The position numbers and the translations under genes are program-made. The notes below the pieces were generated by a model. It worked only from the letters and a program-made list of their open reading frames with translations. It ran no database searches and was not told the origin of the DNA. Shown piece after piece: positions 34,930 through 44,008 of a stretch of 64,000 nucleotides of DNA. Numbering within the stretch: position 1 is the stretch's first letter; the number at the start of each line of letters is the position of its first letter. This DNA comes from Saprospiraceae bacterium (lineage in GTDB: Bacteria; Bacteroidota; Bacteroidia; Chitinophagales; Saprospiraceae), in NCBI GenBank assembly GCA_022842725.1, contig JALHOZ010000022.1:1-64000 (forward strand). Reading direction: 5' to 3'.

Positions 34930-35538
34930 ATGGCTTTTACATTACCTGAATTAGGATATAGTTATGATGCGTTGGAACCACATTTTGATGCACGTACCAT
35001 GGAGATTCATCATTCAAAACATCACGCTGCCTACACCACCAATCTTAATAATGCAATAACAAATACTGCATTGGAAGGTCAAAGTATTGAAGAGATTCTG
35101 AAAAATCTTGACATGTCCAACAATGCTGTCAGAAATAATGGCGGAGGATTTTATAATCACAATTTATTTTGGGAGATTCTGCATCCTGAAAACAAAGGTC
35201 GTTTGTCCGGTGCTTTGCTCGCAGCAATTGAAGAGTCATATGGAGATAAAGAAACCTTTATGGAAAAATTTGCAGCAGCGGGAATGACCAGATTCGGTTC
35301 AGGCTGGGCATGGTTATGTGTTCATCCGGGTGGAAAAGTTGAAATTTGCAGTTCGGCTAATCAGGACAATCCATTGATGCCGGGAATTGGTTGTGGAGGA
35401 ACACCTATTTTAGGATTAGACGTTTGGGAACATGCTTATTATTTGCATTTTCAAAACAGAAGAGCAGACTACATTGCTGCATTCTGGAATGTACTTAACT
35501 GGAATGTTGTCGAGAAAAAGTACGAATCATTAAAATAA
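34930..35538 (+). CDS. Superoxide dismutase, Fe/Mn family
   Basis: Cytoplasmic enzyme that dismutates superoxide. It has 202 residues, complete. Metal ligands: His27 (MEIHHSKHH), His77 (YNHNLFW), Asp164 and His168 (DVWEHAY). Gln145 in SSANQDNPL is at the place typical of the manganese-using or cambialistic form, so Mn is a little more likely than Fe; this cannot be settled from sequence. Flanked by the divergent putative lipoprotein and a palindromic terminator. Confidence 0.95.
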   Translation: MAFTLPELGYSYDALEPHFDARTMEIHHSKHHAAYTTNLNNAITNTALEGQSIEEILKNLDMSNNAVRNNGGGFYNHNLFWEILHPENKGRLSGALLAAIEESYGDKETFMEKFAAAGMTRFGSGWAWLCVHPGGKVEICSSANQDNPLMPGIGCGGTPILGLDVWEHAYYLHFQNRRADYIAAFWNVLNWNVVEKKYESLK

Positions 35539-35615
35539 TATATTGATAATTATTCAGAGCTGTTTGTCAAAAAGAACCTGATCTTTATCTGCAGCACACT
35601 GTCAAAATACGTAAA

Positions 35616-35643
35616 ACAAAAGGCCGGAATTCCGGCCTTTTGT
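35616..35643. terminator. Bidirectional palindromic terminator
   Basis: A perfect 28-bp palindrome (ACAAAAGGCCGGAA and its complement), with GC-rich core and flanking A/T tracts, between the convergent superoxide dismutase and FtsE-like genes. Confidence 0.8.
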
Positions 35644-35645
35644 TG

Positions 35646-36320
35646 TTATATCTCGTTCAGACTTCCATCCTGACACCTGAATATCCTGGCAGGAAATTTT
35701 TGAATTAAGCGGTAATCGTGTGTTGCTATCAAAATAGTTGTTCCCTGTTCTCTGCTCAACCTATTCAATAAATATAAAATTTCATCACTGGTTTCAGGAT
35801 CCAGATTTCCGGTAGGTTCGTCAGCAATAATAATGTCAGGCTGATTTAACAGGGCTCTCGCTATGGCAACCTGTTGCATCTGCCCGCCGGACAAGGTGCG
35901 GATTGTTTTTTTTTCTGAACCTTGTAGTCCCACCAGGCGGAGTACTTCGTACACTCTTTTGGTCATATCTTCTTTTTTTCGCCAGCCGGTTGCTTCCAGA
36001 ACATACCACAAGTTGGTTCCGACAGTCCAGTCTTCAAACAAATGAAATTCCTGAAATACCATGCCTATTTTTCTTCGCAACTTGTGGAGATCGTTATCTT
36101 TAATGTTGTGCAAATCAAAATCTGCCACCATTGCAGTACCGTTTTGTGGCTTTATCTGTCCGTATAAAGTCTTCAGAAAACTACTTTTGCCACTGCCGGA
36201 TTTTCCGACTATATAACATGTTTCTGCTTTGGCAAGAGAAAAGTCAACATCCTTGAGCACGGTTTCAAAGCCGTGACAAATATCAACATGTTTTATATCT
36301 ATAACTAATCCTTCAATCAC
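35646..36320 (-). CDS. ftsE: FtsE-like ABC transporter ATP-binding protein
   Basis: A 224-residue ABC ATPase. Walker A is GKSGSGKSS (about 39-47), the signature is LSGGQMQQVAIARAL (about 143-157), and Walker B is IIIADEPTGNLD (about 163-174), a form common in FtsE and LolD/MacB. Bacteroidota often encode FtsE apart from FtsX, as here. FtsEX controls peptidoglycan hydrolysis at the septum. LolD-type or an export system cannot be excluded, because no membrane subunit lies nearby. A -7 element TAATTTTG on the minus strand at 36337-36344 sits before the start. Confidence 0.78.
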   Translation of the reverse strand: MIEGLVIDIKHVDICHGFETVLKDVDFSLAKAETCYIVGKSGSGKSSFLKTLYGQIKPQNGTAMVADFDLHNIKDNDLHKLRRKIGMVFQEFHLFEDWTVGTNLWYVLEATGWRKKEDMTKRVYEVLRLVGLQGSEKKTIRTLSGGQMQQVAIARALLNQPDIIIADEPTGNLDPETSDEILYLLNRLSREQGTTILIATHDYRLIQKFPARIFRCQDGSLNEI

Positions 36321-36336
36321 ATCATCTGCTTTTGCG

Positions 36337-36344
36337 CAAAATTA
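36337..36344 (-). promoter_or_regulatory. -7 promoter element for the FtsE-like gene
   Basis: The minus strand reads TAATTTTG, matching TAnnTTTG, 17 bases before the start at 36320. Confidence 0.45.
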
Positions 36345-36420
36345 CAAAATATGAATGGGTATCAGGTAAACAAATTAAGAAAGTTTTTAATATATGGCAG
36401 TTTGCACGGATTTCTGCAAG

Positions 36421-37248
36421 TCAGGAAACAAAAATCCAGTCTTCACGTAGTTTTTTAGTTGGGAGTCCTGTTTTTTCAAACATATGGTATATCGTATTTT
36501 TTCCAACCGGTCCCAAATCTTCAGAATATTGATTAACATAAAGGTTGATATGGGCTTCAATAACGTCATCATCCAATTCCTGAGAATGGCATTTTACGTA
36601 GCTTTTGCTGTCTTCAGGATATTGAAAGGCAAACCGGATACTTTCTTTTATGTGATGATTGATGGCGCGTTTTTCTTCATCGGGAATATTTCTTTTGACA
36701 GCAATACATCCCAAAGGAATCGGAAAGCCGGTTTTTTGTTCCCAGATTTCACCCAAATCCGCTATTTTTTGTAATCCTTTATTAAAGTAGGTAAAACGAT
36801 TTTCATGAATAATCAGTCCGGCGTCCACTTTGCCTTCGATGACTGCATCTTCAATGTCTGAAAACAACATTTCTACCGTGTCCACGGCTTCAGGGAATAC
36901 ATATTGCAATAAAAAGTTTGCTGTGGTGTTTTTGCCAGGAATAGCGATTTTTATCTTTTTGAGATCATCCGTTGTATAGTTTTTTAATGAAATCAAAAGA
37001 GGTCCGCAACCAAATCCCAGAGCACTTCCGGAAGTCAGTATCTGGTATTGGTCCAGCAATTGAGATGCTGCAAAATAACTCAATTTTGTAATGTCAAACT
37101 GATTGTTTTTTGCCGCGATATTCAATTGCTGGACATCCAGATAGGAAACTTCATAACAAAAAGGCTCAGTCTGTATTTTGTGATGAACCATTGCATCAAA
37201 AATGAACGTATCATTTGGGCAAGGGCTGAAAGCCAATGTTTTACACAT
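36421..37248 (-). CDS. mqnD: 1,4-dihydroxy-6-naphthoate synthase
   Basis: Last known dedicated step of the futalosine pathway: it converts cyclic dehypoxanthine futalosine into 1,4-dihydroxy-6-naphthoate. It has 275 residues and a periplasmic-binding-protein-like fold without a signal peptide. The start CKTLAFSPCPNDTFIFDA is the MqnD signature. GSALGFGCGPLL (about 77-88) and VIEGKVDAGLIIHENRF (about 134-150) follow family patterns. The C-terminus has VNQYSEDLGPVGKN. mqnB and mqnC in this window support the pathway. It precedes the FtsE-like gene by 100 bases in the same direction. Confidence 0.93.
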   Translation of the reverse strand: MCKTLAFSPCPNDTFIFDAMVHHKIQTEPFCYEVSYLDVQQLNIAAKNNQFDITKLSYFAASQLLDQYQILTSGSALGFGCGPLLISLKNYTTDDLKKIKIAIPGKNTTANFLLQYVFPEAVDTVEMLFSDIEDAVIEGKVDAGLIIHENRFTYFNKGLQKIADLGEIWEQKTGFPIPLGCIAVKRNIPDEEKRAINHHIKESIRFAFQYPEDSKSYVKCHSQELDDDVIEAHINLYVNQYSEDLGPVGKNTIYHMFEKTGLPTKKLREDWIFVS

Positions 37249-37330
37249 TTTAAAAGATCTGATTGGTTACGATGAACCTGATGACTGTATTAGATTGTAA
37301 AAATCCTTTACCTCAAAGGAAATATTCTGA

Positions 37331-38047
37331 TTAGAATTTGATGAATTTTGACCTTGCACCACACTGTGCTTTCGCAAAATATCCAATTCCCCAATTGATT
37401 TCAAAAACAATACCTGCAAAAGCCGGTGCCGTACTTTTATAACCATTTGTATAAACAGAAGGATTCAACATCGGTGCATGACCTGTCTGACCAGCATCAC
37501 TTACAAAATCCGTCAATCCATATTCAAACCGAAGTCCTAAGATACCGCTGAAAGCTCCGTCATTTCCTATGATGTTGGCACCAAATCCGATAACTCCTGA
37601 AAAGAAATTTTTGTTATAAAACGTGCTTCTGTCAGTGACATTACCTTCAACATTATCACTTACTTCCTGTACTAATGAAATTTTTGGTCCGATTTCGAAG
37701 TAACCCAAATTTTTAGCATGTCTGAACAAAGTGTAAATATCCAATGATTTCCAGTTAAATTCTACCGTTTTGTTGGCATTGTTGTCATCAAATAATTGAT
37801 TGGCATTATTGTACATGACATCAATAGCCAAACCGTTGTGTCTGAAGTTGATACCTACCTTACCTCCAAAACTGTAACCTGTTCCGATTCTGTAGTTATA
37901 ATCTCCAAAATCAGCAATCGCCTGATTGTAAAATCCTGTGGCACCGTATTGCGCTTTTAAACCCGCATCAAACCATACAATTTGTTTTTGAGCATGAACA
38001 AAATTCAAACCTAAAAAAAGAAAAATAATAAATAAAATGTTTTTCAT
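37331..38047 (-). CDS. Outer-membrane beta-barrel protein (porin-family-like)
   Basis: A 238-residue protein with a signal peptide (MKNILFIIFLFLGLNFVHAQ), cleaved after about residue 20. The rest alternates short hydrophobic and polar stretches, with Gly-rich strands such as GTGYSFGGKVGINFR (about 57-71), SGVIGFGANIIG, GILGLRFEYGL and AFAGIVFEINWGIGYF, typical of an 8-10-stranded barrel. It ends with a short basic tail and Phe (SKFIKF), as many barrels do. The cargo and ligand are unknown. It has its own -7 element, opposite that of the SprB-repeat gene. Confidence 0.75.
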   Translation of the reverse strand: MKNILFIIFLFLGLNFVHAQKQIVWFDAGLKAQYGATGFYNQAIADFGDYNYRIGTGYSFGGKVGINFRHNGLAIDVMYNNANQLFDDNNANKTVEFNWKSLDIYTLFRHAKNLGYFEIGPKISLVQEVSDNVEGNVTDRSTFYNKNFFSGVIGFGANIIGNDGAFSGILGLRFEYGLTDFVSDAGQTGHAPMLNPSVYTNGYKSTAPAFAGIVFEINWGIGYFAKAQCGARSKFIKF

Positions 38048-38085
38048 CCTTGAATCATTATTTGTGATAAAATGTTAATACGTGA

Positions 38086-38145
38086 CAAAGATATTAATGT
38101 TTTTTTAAATTTATTTCTCATTTACGTTTTTTTCAAATACATTTG
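38086..38145. promoter_or_regulatory. Divergent -7 elements of the barrel and SprB-repeat genes
   Basis: On the minus strand TATCTTTG (38086-38093) precedes the barrel gene by 39 bases. On the plus strand TACATTTG (38138-38145) precedes the SprB-repeat gene by 27 bases. Both match TAnnTTTG. The intervening DNA is AT-rich. Confidence 0.5.
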
Positions 38146-38172
38146 TTGCAACAATTATAAAAATTTACCTAA

Positions 38173-41100
38173 ATGACTCGCATTCATTACATTATTGCAT
38201 TATTTATTGCAGTTGCTATTGGTTTTTCTTCAAGTGGATCTCACCCTGTACAGGGTAGTGCAGGATACACCGGAGCTCCTGGCGATGCTTTTTGTTCTAC
38301 TTGCCATTCTCCCAATGCAAGTATCAATGGTACTGTGCAAATAGGGGGACTACCCGCTGAAATAGTTCCCGGTCAGACATACAATCTGACAGTTACAATT
38401 ACAAGAACGGCAGGTACCGCTACCAGAGGAGGTTTTCAAATGTTGGTGCTCAACGGAAGCAACCAGAACTCCGGAAATTTATTTGATGTCGAAACCGATA
38501 CCAGTGTAAAAACAGTCAGTGGCGGAAAAAAATATTCCGGTCATGAGCCATTCCGTACTTTTCCGGGATCAGGCGTCATTTCATGGCAGGTTGATTGGCA
38601 GGCTCCACCAACAAATGCAACCGGTCAGGCAAAATTTTATGTAGCCGGTATGTTTGCTAATGGTAATATGGGTTCCGGCGGAGACAGAGCCATTGCTTTT
38701 AGTTCAATTGTGCCTTTCCAAAGTTCAACTCCGGATCCGATCACACTCACGATTACCAATGTTGACCCTCCGTCTTGTTCTGATACCGAAGACGGATCAG
38801 CCACCGTAAATATACTCGGAGGAACACCACCTTACAATATTTTGTGGAACAACGGTGAAACCACAGCTATGGCGATTTCGCTTCCGGGTGGTACAGCATC
38901 TGTTACTGTCACGGATTCAGGGAGTGGATCTTCAAGCAGGTCCACAACGCTTGTGGCTCCTGCTCCTCTTACACTTACGGTGAATACCACAGACGAATCA
39001 TGTTTTGGTGAAGCAGATGGTACAGCCAGTGCTACATCAACTGGTGGAACCGGAAATAAAACCTATGCCTGGTCAAACGGAGGAACAGGAAGTTCTCAGA
39101 ACAATTTTACCCAGGGATTTCATGGCGTAACCGTAACGGATGCCAATGGGTGCGCGCTAAGTGATGAGTTTTTTATCGATGGGCCCGACGCCATTCAGAT
39201 TAATGTGATTTCGATCTCAAACCCTTCTTGTTTTGCTTCAACAGACGGTTCTGTCTCGGTAGAAGCAGAGGGCGGGAGTGGCAATTTTTCTTACAACTGG
39301 TCAAACGGAGCAACAGGTCCTTCTCTTTTTAATCTTGCAGCAGGAGCTTATACTGTTACTGTATCGGATGGTAATGGTTGTCAGAAAACCAGTATGTATA
39401 CACTTAGTCAGCCATTGCCTATCAGTATTACTTTTCCTTCTGTCAATAACGTTACCTGTAATGGGTTGACAAATGGTTCGGCTACAGCACAAGGTTCCGG
39501 AGGAAATGGAAATTACACCTATGAATGGTCAAACGGGGCAACCGGAAGAACGGTTCAAAATCTTGCTCCCGGAGCTTATCAGGTAACAGTTATTGATCTT
39601 CAGGGTTGTTCTGAAGTAAGTGAGGTTGACATCACAGAACCTGATCCAATACAAATAAATGAGGTTGATATTATTCCGGCAAGTTGTTCAGGAGCTAACG
39701 ACGGAGGCATCATTGTGGAAGCTTTGGGTCCGCAAACAAGCTACAATTTTCTTTGGTCCAATGGCATAACTTCCGCCTCAAACCTGAATATTGCAGCGGG
39801 AACTTACACGGTAACAGCTACTGATCCTATCGGTTGTAACGCTTCAAAATCTTTTACCGTCGGTACCAATGCACCTTTTTCTGTAGTCTTGTCCCAGGTA
39901 AATCAGGTAACTTGTTTTGGTCTGAACAACGGAGGAGCATCAGTCAATGTCACTCCTTCCGGCAATTATAATTACCTTTGGTCTAATGGTGCCACGATGG
40001 CTTCAATAAATAACGTTCCGGCAGGATCTTATACTGTCATAGCATCTGATAATTCAGGCTGTGAAAGTTCACCTCTGCTCGTTTTGATCACACAACCTGC
40101 TGAAATCCTTCCAAATCTTTCTATCCTTGAAAATATTGATTGTTTTGGGGACCAGAGTGGTTCTGTGGCTGCGGCTCCATCCGGTGGTGCCGGTTCATTT
40201 ACATTGACCTGGTCGAATGGTTTGTCTTTGGACACGCTTACAAATCTTTCCGCAGGGACATACAGTGTTACCATTGTCGATGCAAATATGTGTTCTGTCC
40301 AGCAATCTATTGAGTTGACTCAACCTCAGGCGTTGAGTATCTCAGTGATGCAACTGGATACCCTTTTATGTTATGATGATGAAGATGGTATCATAGCACT
40401 GGATATAACAGGAGGAACCGGAGATGTAGAAATTCTTTGGAGCACGGGAGATACAACCCAGGTCATCGGATCCTTGGGAGGAGGTGACTATTCAGTCTCT
40501 GTTACCGATGAGAATCTATGTATGCTGACAGATACTTTTGTCATTATTCAACCGGATGAGATTGCGGTAAATGCTGTCATCACTCCGGTATTTCCAGATT
40601 CAGGTGAAGGAGGATCCATCACACTTACAGTTTCAGGCGGCGAACCTGGGTACAGTTATATATGGAGTAATGGCGAAATGACAAAAGACATTTCTGACTT
40701 AAATATCGGAGTATATACGGTTACGGTAACTGATGACAACGGATGTCAGAAAATTTCAGAATTTATTGTCTCTTTGGTGGATTGTAATCTGGATGTATCA
40801 TTCACGACCACACCTCTGACTTGTTTTGGCGAAAATACCGGACAAGTTAATGTAGAAGTAAATAATGCATTGGGTAATTTTACAGCTACCTTACAGATTG
40901 ATACCATGATTATCAATGAACCTTTTGAAAATCTTGGTCCGGGTATATATACACTGCAAGTGGTTGATTCGGCATTTTGTTCTGTTTCATTTGATAGTGT
41001 TATTATAAATTCACCTGATCAGATCGTTGTGAACGGAACTTCAATCAACCCAACGCCGGGAAATATGAACGGTTCAATAGAGGCATCCGCAAACGGAGGA

Positions 41101-41523
41101 ACAGGAACTTTGACGTATACCTGGTTTTCACAATTTGGTGCGGTTCTTGGTCAGGGAAACCGTTTGAATAATCTGGGACAAGGTTTGTATTTTGTTGAAG
41201 TAGTAGATGAAAATGGATGTAAATCCGTTAAAAACTTCTTATTGCAGGAAATGGTGTCAACTTCAAATCCGGAAAATCTACCGGGAATAATTTTAAAGCC
41301 CAATCCGGCAACAGAAAATTTTATTATAGAGCTCAGCAAACCATTTTATGTGGATCACTTGATTGTTCGGGATGTTTTGGGTAAACAAATCTTAAGTCGT
41401 TCTGTAGACCGTGTGGTACAACAGGTTGCTGTTGATCAGATTTCTTGTGGATCGGGTGTATATCTTGTAGAAATACAAATACCTGGAGAAACGATCTTTA
41501 AAAAGATTTTGATCAGAAATTGA
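38173..41523 (+). CDS. T9SS surface protein: choice-anchor-V-like domain, about eleven SprB repeats, sorting domain
   Basis: A 1116-residue exported protein. A signal peptide (about 1-22) is followed by a domain at about 25-185 that starts GYTGAPGDAFCSTCH, a choice-anchor V-type motif that includes a CxxCH c-heme-like sequence. From about 195 to 1020 lie about eleven SprB repeats of roughly 75 residues, each with a Cys near the start, an NGSA/DGSV turn, YxWSNGATG and AGxYTVTVTDxxGC. The last 80 residues (NPATENFIIEL ... ILIRN) are a T9SS type A sorting domain, so it is exported by the type IX system and anchored or released. Repeats of this kind occur in gliding adhesins such as SprB. A terminator follows. 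Confidence 0.92.
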   Translation: MTRIHYIIALFIAVAIGFSSSGSHPVQGSAGYTGAPGDAFCSTCHSPNASINGTVQIGGLPAEIVPGQTYNLTVTITRTAGTATRGGFQMLVLNGSNQNSGNLFDVETDTSVKTVSGGKKYSGHEPFRTFPGSGVISWQVDWQAPPTNATGQAKFYVAGMFANGNMGSGGDRAIAFSSIVPFQSSTPDPITLTITNVDPPSCSDTEDGSATVNILGGTPPYNILWNNGETTAMAISLPGGTASVTVTDSGSGSSSRSTTLVAPAPLTLTVNTTDESCFGEADGTASATSTGGTGNKTYAWSNGGTGSSQNNFTQGFHGVTVTDANGCALSDEFFIDGPDAIQINVISISNPSCFASTDGSVSVEAEGGSGNFSYNWSNGATGPSLFNLAAGAYTVTVSDGNGCQKTSMYTLSQPLPISITFPSVNNVTCNGLTNGSATAQGSGGNGNYTYEWSNGATGRTVQNLAPGAYQVTVIDLQGCSEVSEVDITEPDPIQINEVDIIPASCSGANDGGIIVEALGPQTSYNFLWSNGITSASNLNIAAGTYTVTATDPIGCNASKSFTVGTNAPFSVVLSQVNQVTCFGLNNGGASVNVTPSGNYNYLWSNGATMASINNVPAGSYTVIASDNSGCESSPLLVLITQPAEILPNLSILENIDCFGDQSGSVAAAPSGGAGSFTLTWSNGLSLDTLTNLSAGTYSVTIVDANMCSVQQSIELTQPQALSISVMQLDTLLCYDDEDGIIALDITGGTGDVEILWSTGDTTQVIGSLGGGDYSVSVTDENLCMLTDTFVIIQPDEIAVNAVITPVFPDSGEGGSITLTVSGGEPGYSYIWSNGEMTKDISDLNIGVYTVTVTDDNGCQKISEFIVSLVDCNLDVSFTTTPLTCFGENTGQVNVEVNNALGNFTATLQIDTMIINEPFENLGPGIYTLQVVDSAFCSVSFDSVIINSPDQIVVNGTSINPTPGNMNGSIEASANGGTGTLTYTWFSQFGAVLGQGNRLNNLGQGLYFVEVVDENGCKSVKNFLLQEMVSTSNPENLPGIILKPNPATENFIIELSKPFYVDHLIVRDVLGKQILSRSVDRVVQQVAVDQISCGSGVYLVEIQIPGETIFKKILIRN

Positions 41524-41575
41524 TAAAAAATTCCTTGTTAAAGGATTGTTTTATAAAATGATATGATTTTTGGAC

Positions 41576-41623
41576 AAAATGAGCTGAAATATTACCGGAG
41601 AGCGGTTTATTTTAGCTCATTTT
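41576..41623. terminator. Intrinsic terminator after the SprB-repeat gene
   Basis: A 15-bp stem (AAAATGAGCTGAAAT and its complement, one G-U) with an 18-base loop. It lies 52 bases after the stop; the gap 41524-41718 holds no gene. Confidence 0.65.
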
Positions 41624-41718
41624 GATTTATAAATGCAGGGTTTCGGGGATTTTCAAATGAAAAGCTAAAACTTTTTTTTTGAAAACAAAGTTAATAACAC
41701 GGAGACAAAAAAAGCGTA

Positions 41719-42303
41719 ATGAAATTAAATCTGGATATCAAAGTGCCCATCAGTCAGGAATGGGTTGATGCGGTGATAGCTGATTTTCCGTCTTTTTTAC
41801 AGGATCATGCCGATTGTGAAAGGAAAGCTTCAGCAATGGCTATGAGTTTTGTCGCAAAATATCCGGACAGGACAGAAATTTTGCCTGAATTGATCGCTAC
41901 CGGAATCGAAGAGTTGGAACATTTTCAACAGGTGTATAACCTGATGGCCAGCCGGGGCATACCGTTGACCCATTCCATCGGGGAAGATCCTTATGTGGTT
42001 CAATTGTTAAAGCTTTGCCATTCAGGCAGAAACGAACGATTTCTCGACCGTCTTTTGATAGCTTCTGTGGTTGAAACCCGTGGAGCAGAAAGATTCCGCC
42101 TGGTATCTGAAGCACAGGAGGATCCGGAAATGCATAGATTTTATAAAATTTTATGGGCAAGTGAAGCAAAACATGGACATTTATTTGTGAAAATGGCGCT
42201 TCATTATTTTGATGAAAAAACAGTTTACGACAGATTGGCCTGGTGGATAGATAAAGAAGGAGAGATTATCGCTGCATTACCGGTCAGATCAGCATTACAT
42301 TGA
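41719..42303 (+). CDS. miaE: tRNA 2-methylthio-N6-isopentenyladenosine hydroxylase
   Basis: Diiron monooxygenase that hydroxylates the isopentenyl group of ms2i6A at tRNA position 37. It has 194 residues, the size of family members. Ferritin-like iron ligands: Glu34 (DCERKASA), Glu65 and His68 (IEELEHF), Glu119 (VVETRGAE), Glu149 and His152 (SEAKHGH). Oxygen-dependent, which indicates the cell lives with at least some oxygen. It stands alone on the plus strand, converging on the small membrane protein behind tatC. Confidence 0.92.
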   Translation: MKLNLDIKVPISQEWVDAVIADFPSFLQDHADCERKASAMAMSFVAKYPDRTEILPELIATGIEELEHFQQVYNLMASRGIPLTHSIGEDPYVVQLLKLCHSGRNERFLDRLLIASVVETRGAERFRLVSEAQEDPEMHRFYKILWASEAKHGHLFVKMALHYFDEKTVYDRLAWWIDKEGEIIAALPVRSALH

Positions 42304-42329
42304 TAGGTTTACTATGGTTGGGTTACAGA

Positions 42330-42773
42330 TCAGACCCGCAAACTGCTCACTGAAGGATTTTCATTCATAAAATCAGTATACAGTCTTTTATTCGCCAGAA
42401 ATATTATTTTTTTACCCAGACTGCCTTTCCCTTTCAGGTGTATGGAGACAATGATCCATCGTAAAAAAGGCGTTTCAGTTATTTTTTCTACGTCTTCAAA
42501 TACGTATTTATAAGTGTTTAAATAGTTGCTGACGACATAGTGGGTATCTGCCATTTCTACACGCTGAAGCTGAAATAAGGTAAAATAAAACAATAAAAAG
42601 AATAAAATGTAAATACCTAAAACCGTAAATTTTACCGTCCAGCTCTGAAAAATAATAAGTTCTGAGTCGTTATAAAACAAAGCAAACAAAGTGAACATGC
42701 CAAAAAAGACAGCCCAATAAACCGGAAAAAATAATTTAAGAAACAAGGTGGCATTGGTTGAAACCCTCTGCAT
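42330..42773 (-). CDS. Small membrane protein, unknown
   Basis: A 147-residue protein with two close hydrophobic segments, about 8-33 and 45-68, and a C-terminal cytoplasmic or periplasmic domain of about 75 residues of beta-strand-rich character (YVVSNYLNTYKYVFEDVEKI, SLGKKIIFLANKRLYTDFM), reminiscent of a PH-like fold. I do not recognise the family. It starts 13 bases after the tatC stop and is probably co-transcribed, but nothing else links it to Tat export. Confidence 0.65.
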   Translation of the reverse strand: MQRVSTNATLFLKLFFPVYWAVFFGMFTLFALFYNDSELIIFQSWTVKFTVLGIYILFFLLFYFTLFQLQRVEMADTHYVVSNYLNTYKYVFEDVEKITETPFLRWIIVSIHLKGKGSLGKKIIFLANKRLYTDFMNENPSVSSLRV

Positions 42774-42786
42774 AATGGTAATGGAT

Positions 42787-43608
42787 TTAAGACTTATTTT
42801 TGATGACTCTGTCAGCTATAATGATGCTGATTTCATATAAGATGTAGACAGGAACTCCCACAAGAATCTGGGTTAATGCATCAGGTGGAGTTATAACTGC
42901 AGCAACTATAAAAATGACCAATAAAGCATGTCTTCGGTATTTTTTCATGATTTGAGGTCCCACGATGCCTGTTTTAGCCAGAAAATATACAACGATGGGT
43001 AATTCAAAAGCCAATCCAGTCGGAATGGTAAACATAGTCAGGTAATTTACATAAGAAGCCAGTGTAGGACTATTTACCGCCTCAACCCCAACTGTATAAC
43101 TTCCCAGCCAGGTAATGGCAAATGGAGAAATGAGATAGTACCCAAATAAAACACCGGTGGTAAAAAGAAATGAAGTGGCCAAAACCAACCCTCCGGCAAC
43201 TTTTTTTTCATTTTCATGTAATCCGGGTTTGATAAATCTCCAGAATTCAAAAAATACATAAGGAAACGAAATGATAAATCCAAGATAGATAGATACCGTG
43301 ATACCAATAAAAAATTGTTCACCCAACTCCCTGGTGATCAGGGGCAGATCGGGTGGTGAAAAACATGTTTTTTCAGACAGCCAGCAAAAAAAATGATAGG
43401 TAGCAAATTCAGGGTTTTTTGGGGCAAAAATGATGTTTTTGAATATCCATTCCTGATAAACCAAAGCAAGAGAAGCAAAAAAAACGATTGCAATTGCAGC
43501 TCTGATGACATGCCAGCGCAATTCTTCAAGGTGGTCCAGAAAACCCATTTCTGCTTCATCTCCATTGGAGGATTTAGAAGAAACATTTTTTAGAAAATCA
43601 AATATCAT
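42787..43608 (-). CDS. tatC: Twin-arginine translocase subunit TatC
   Basis: Core membrane subunit of the Tat system, which exports folded proteins with twin-arginine signals and recognises the signal with TatB. It has 273 residues. The N-terminal conserved segment is GFLDHLEELRWHVIRA (about 22-37). Other TatC features include the segment FEFWRFIKPGLHENEK at about 120-135 and the late loop VAAVITPPDALTQI. Six membrane helices are expected. A longer open frame reaches 43629, but the -7 element at 43627-43634 overlaps that start, so I chose ATG 43608. tatA is not in this window. Confidence 0.94.
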   Translation of the reverse strand: MIFDFLKNVSSKSSNGDEAEMGFLDHLEELRWHVIRAAIAIVFFASLALVYQEWIFKNIIFAPKNPEFATYHFFCWLSEKTCFSPPDLPLITRELGEQFFIGITVSIYLGFIISFPYVFFEFWRFIKPGLHENEKKVAGGLVLATSFLFTTGVLFGYYLISPFAITWLGSYTVGVEAVNSPTLASYVNYLTMFTIPTGLAFELPIVVYFLAKTGIVGPQIMKKYRRHALLVIFIVAAVITPPDALTQILVGVPVYILYEISIIIADRVIKNKS

Positions 43609-43626
43609 AATGTATCTAAAGGTCGG

Positions 43627-43634
43627 CAAAGATA
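43627..43634 (-). promoter_or_regulatory. -7 promoter element for tatC
   Basis: The minus strand reads TATCTTTG, matching TAnnTTTG, 19 bases before ATG 43608. It rules out the longer start at 43629. Confidence 0.55.
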
Positions 43635-44008
43635 ATATATTTTACGGAACCATCCATGTTAGTGAGCTAAAATTTGTTGCCCCGCTTATTATTAAATCAC
43701 CGATCTAGTTGCTTCATAGTGATCATTGTCATTATAATGTTGAAACCTTTGGCTTCGTCTTGCATAGGGTAATAGTCAGTAAAATAAATAAATGTCTCTG
43801 ACTGACAAAACTTGCAGCAAAATGAATACAATAGAGGTTTTTTATGTATTTTTACCCTTTCTTATTTTCATTTGTTTTTTTTGCAAGCTGACGATATGAA
43901 ACAACATATTTTCCGATCAAATGATAAGAAATATAAAGAATTAAATAAACGTAAACAACCTAATATTTTAGCCTGATGGGTATAATTAAAAACCTGATAT
44001 TTTTAAAA
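43635..44008. other. 374-base intergenic region, nothing clear
   Basis: AT-rich, between divergent tatC and the first metalloprotease. No gene, hairpin or good -7 match for the protease was found; the nearest is TAATATTTTAG just before 43976, which is not a standard match. An in-frame upstream ATG at 43976 exists but precedes a signal peptide, so 44009 is preferred. Confidence 0.5.

Noticed and set aside
38760-41250. Apparent tandem repeats
   Set aside because: These are protein-level SprB repeats with diverged DNA, not a DNA satellite or CRISPR.
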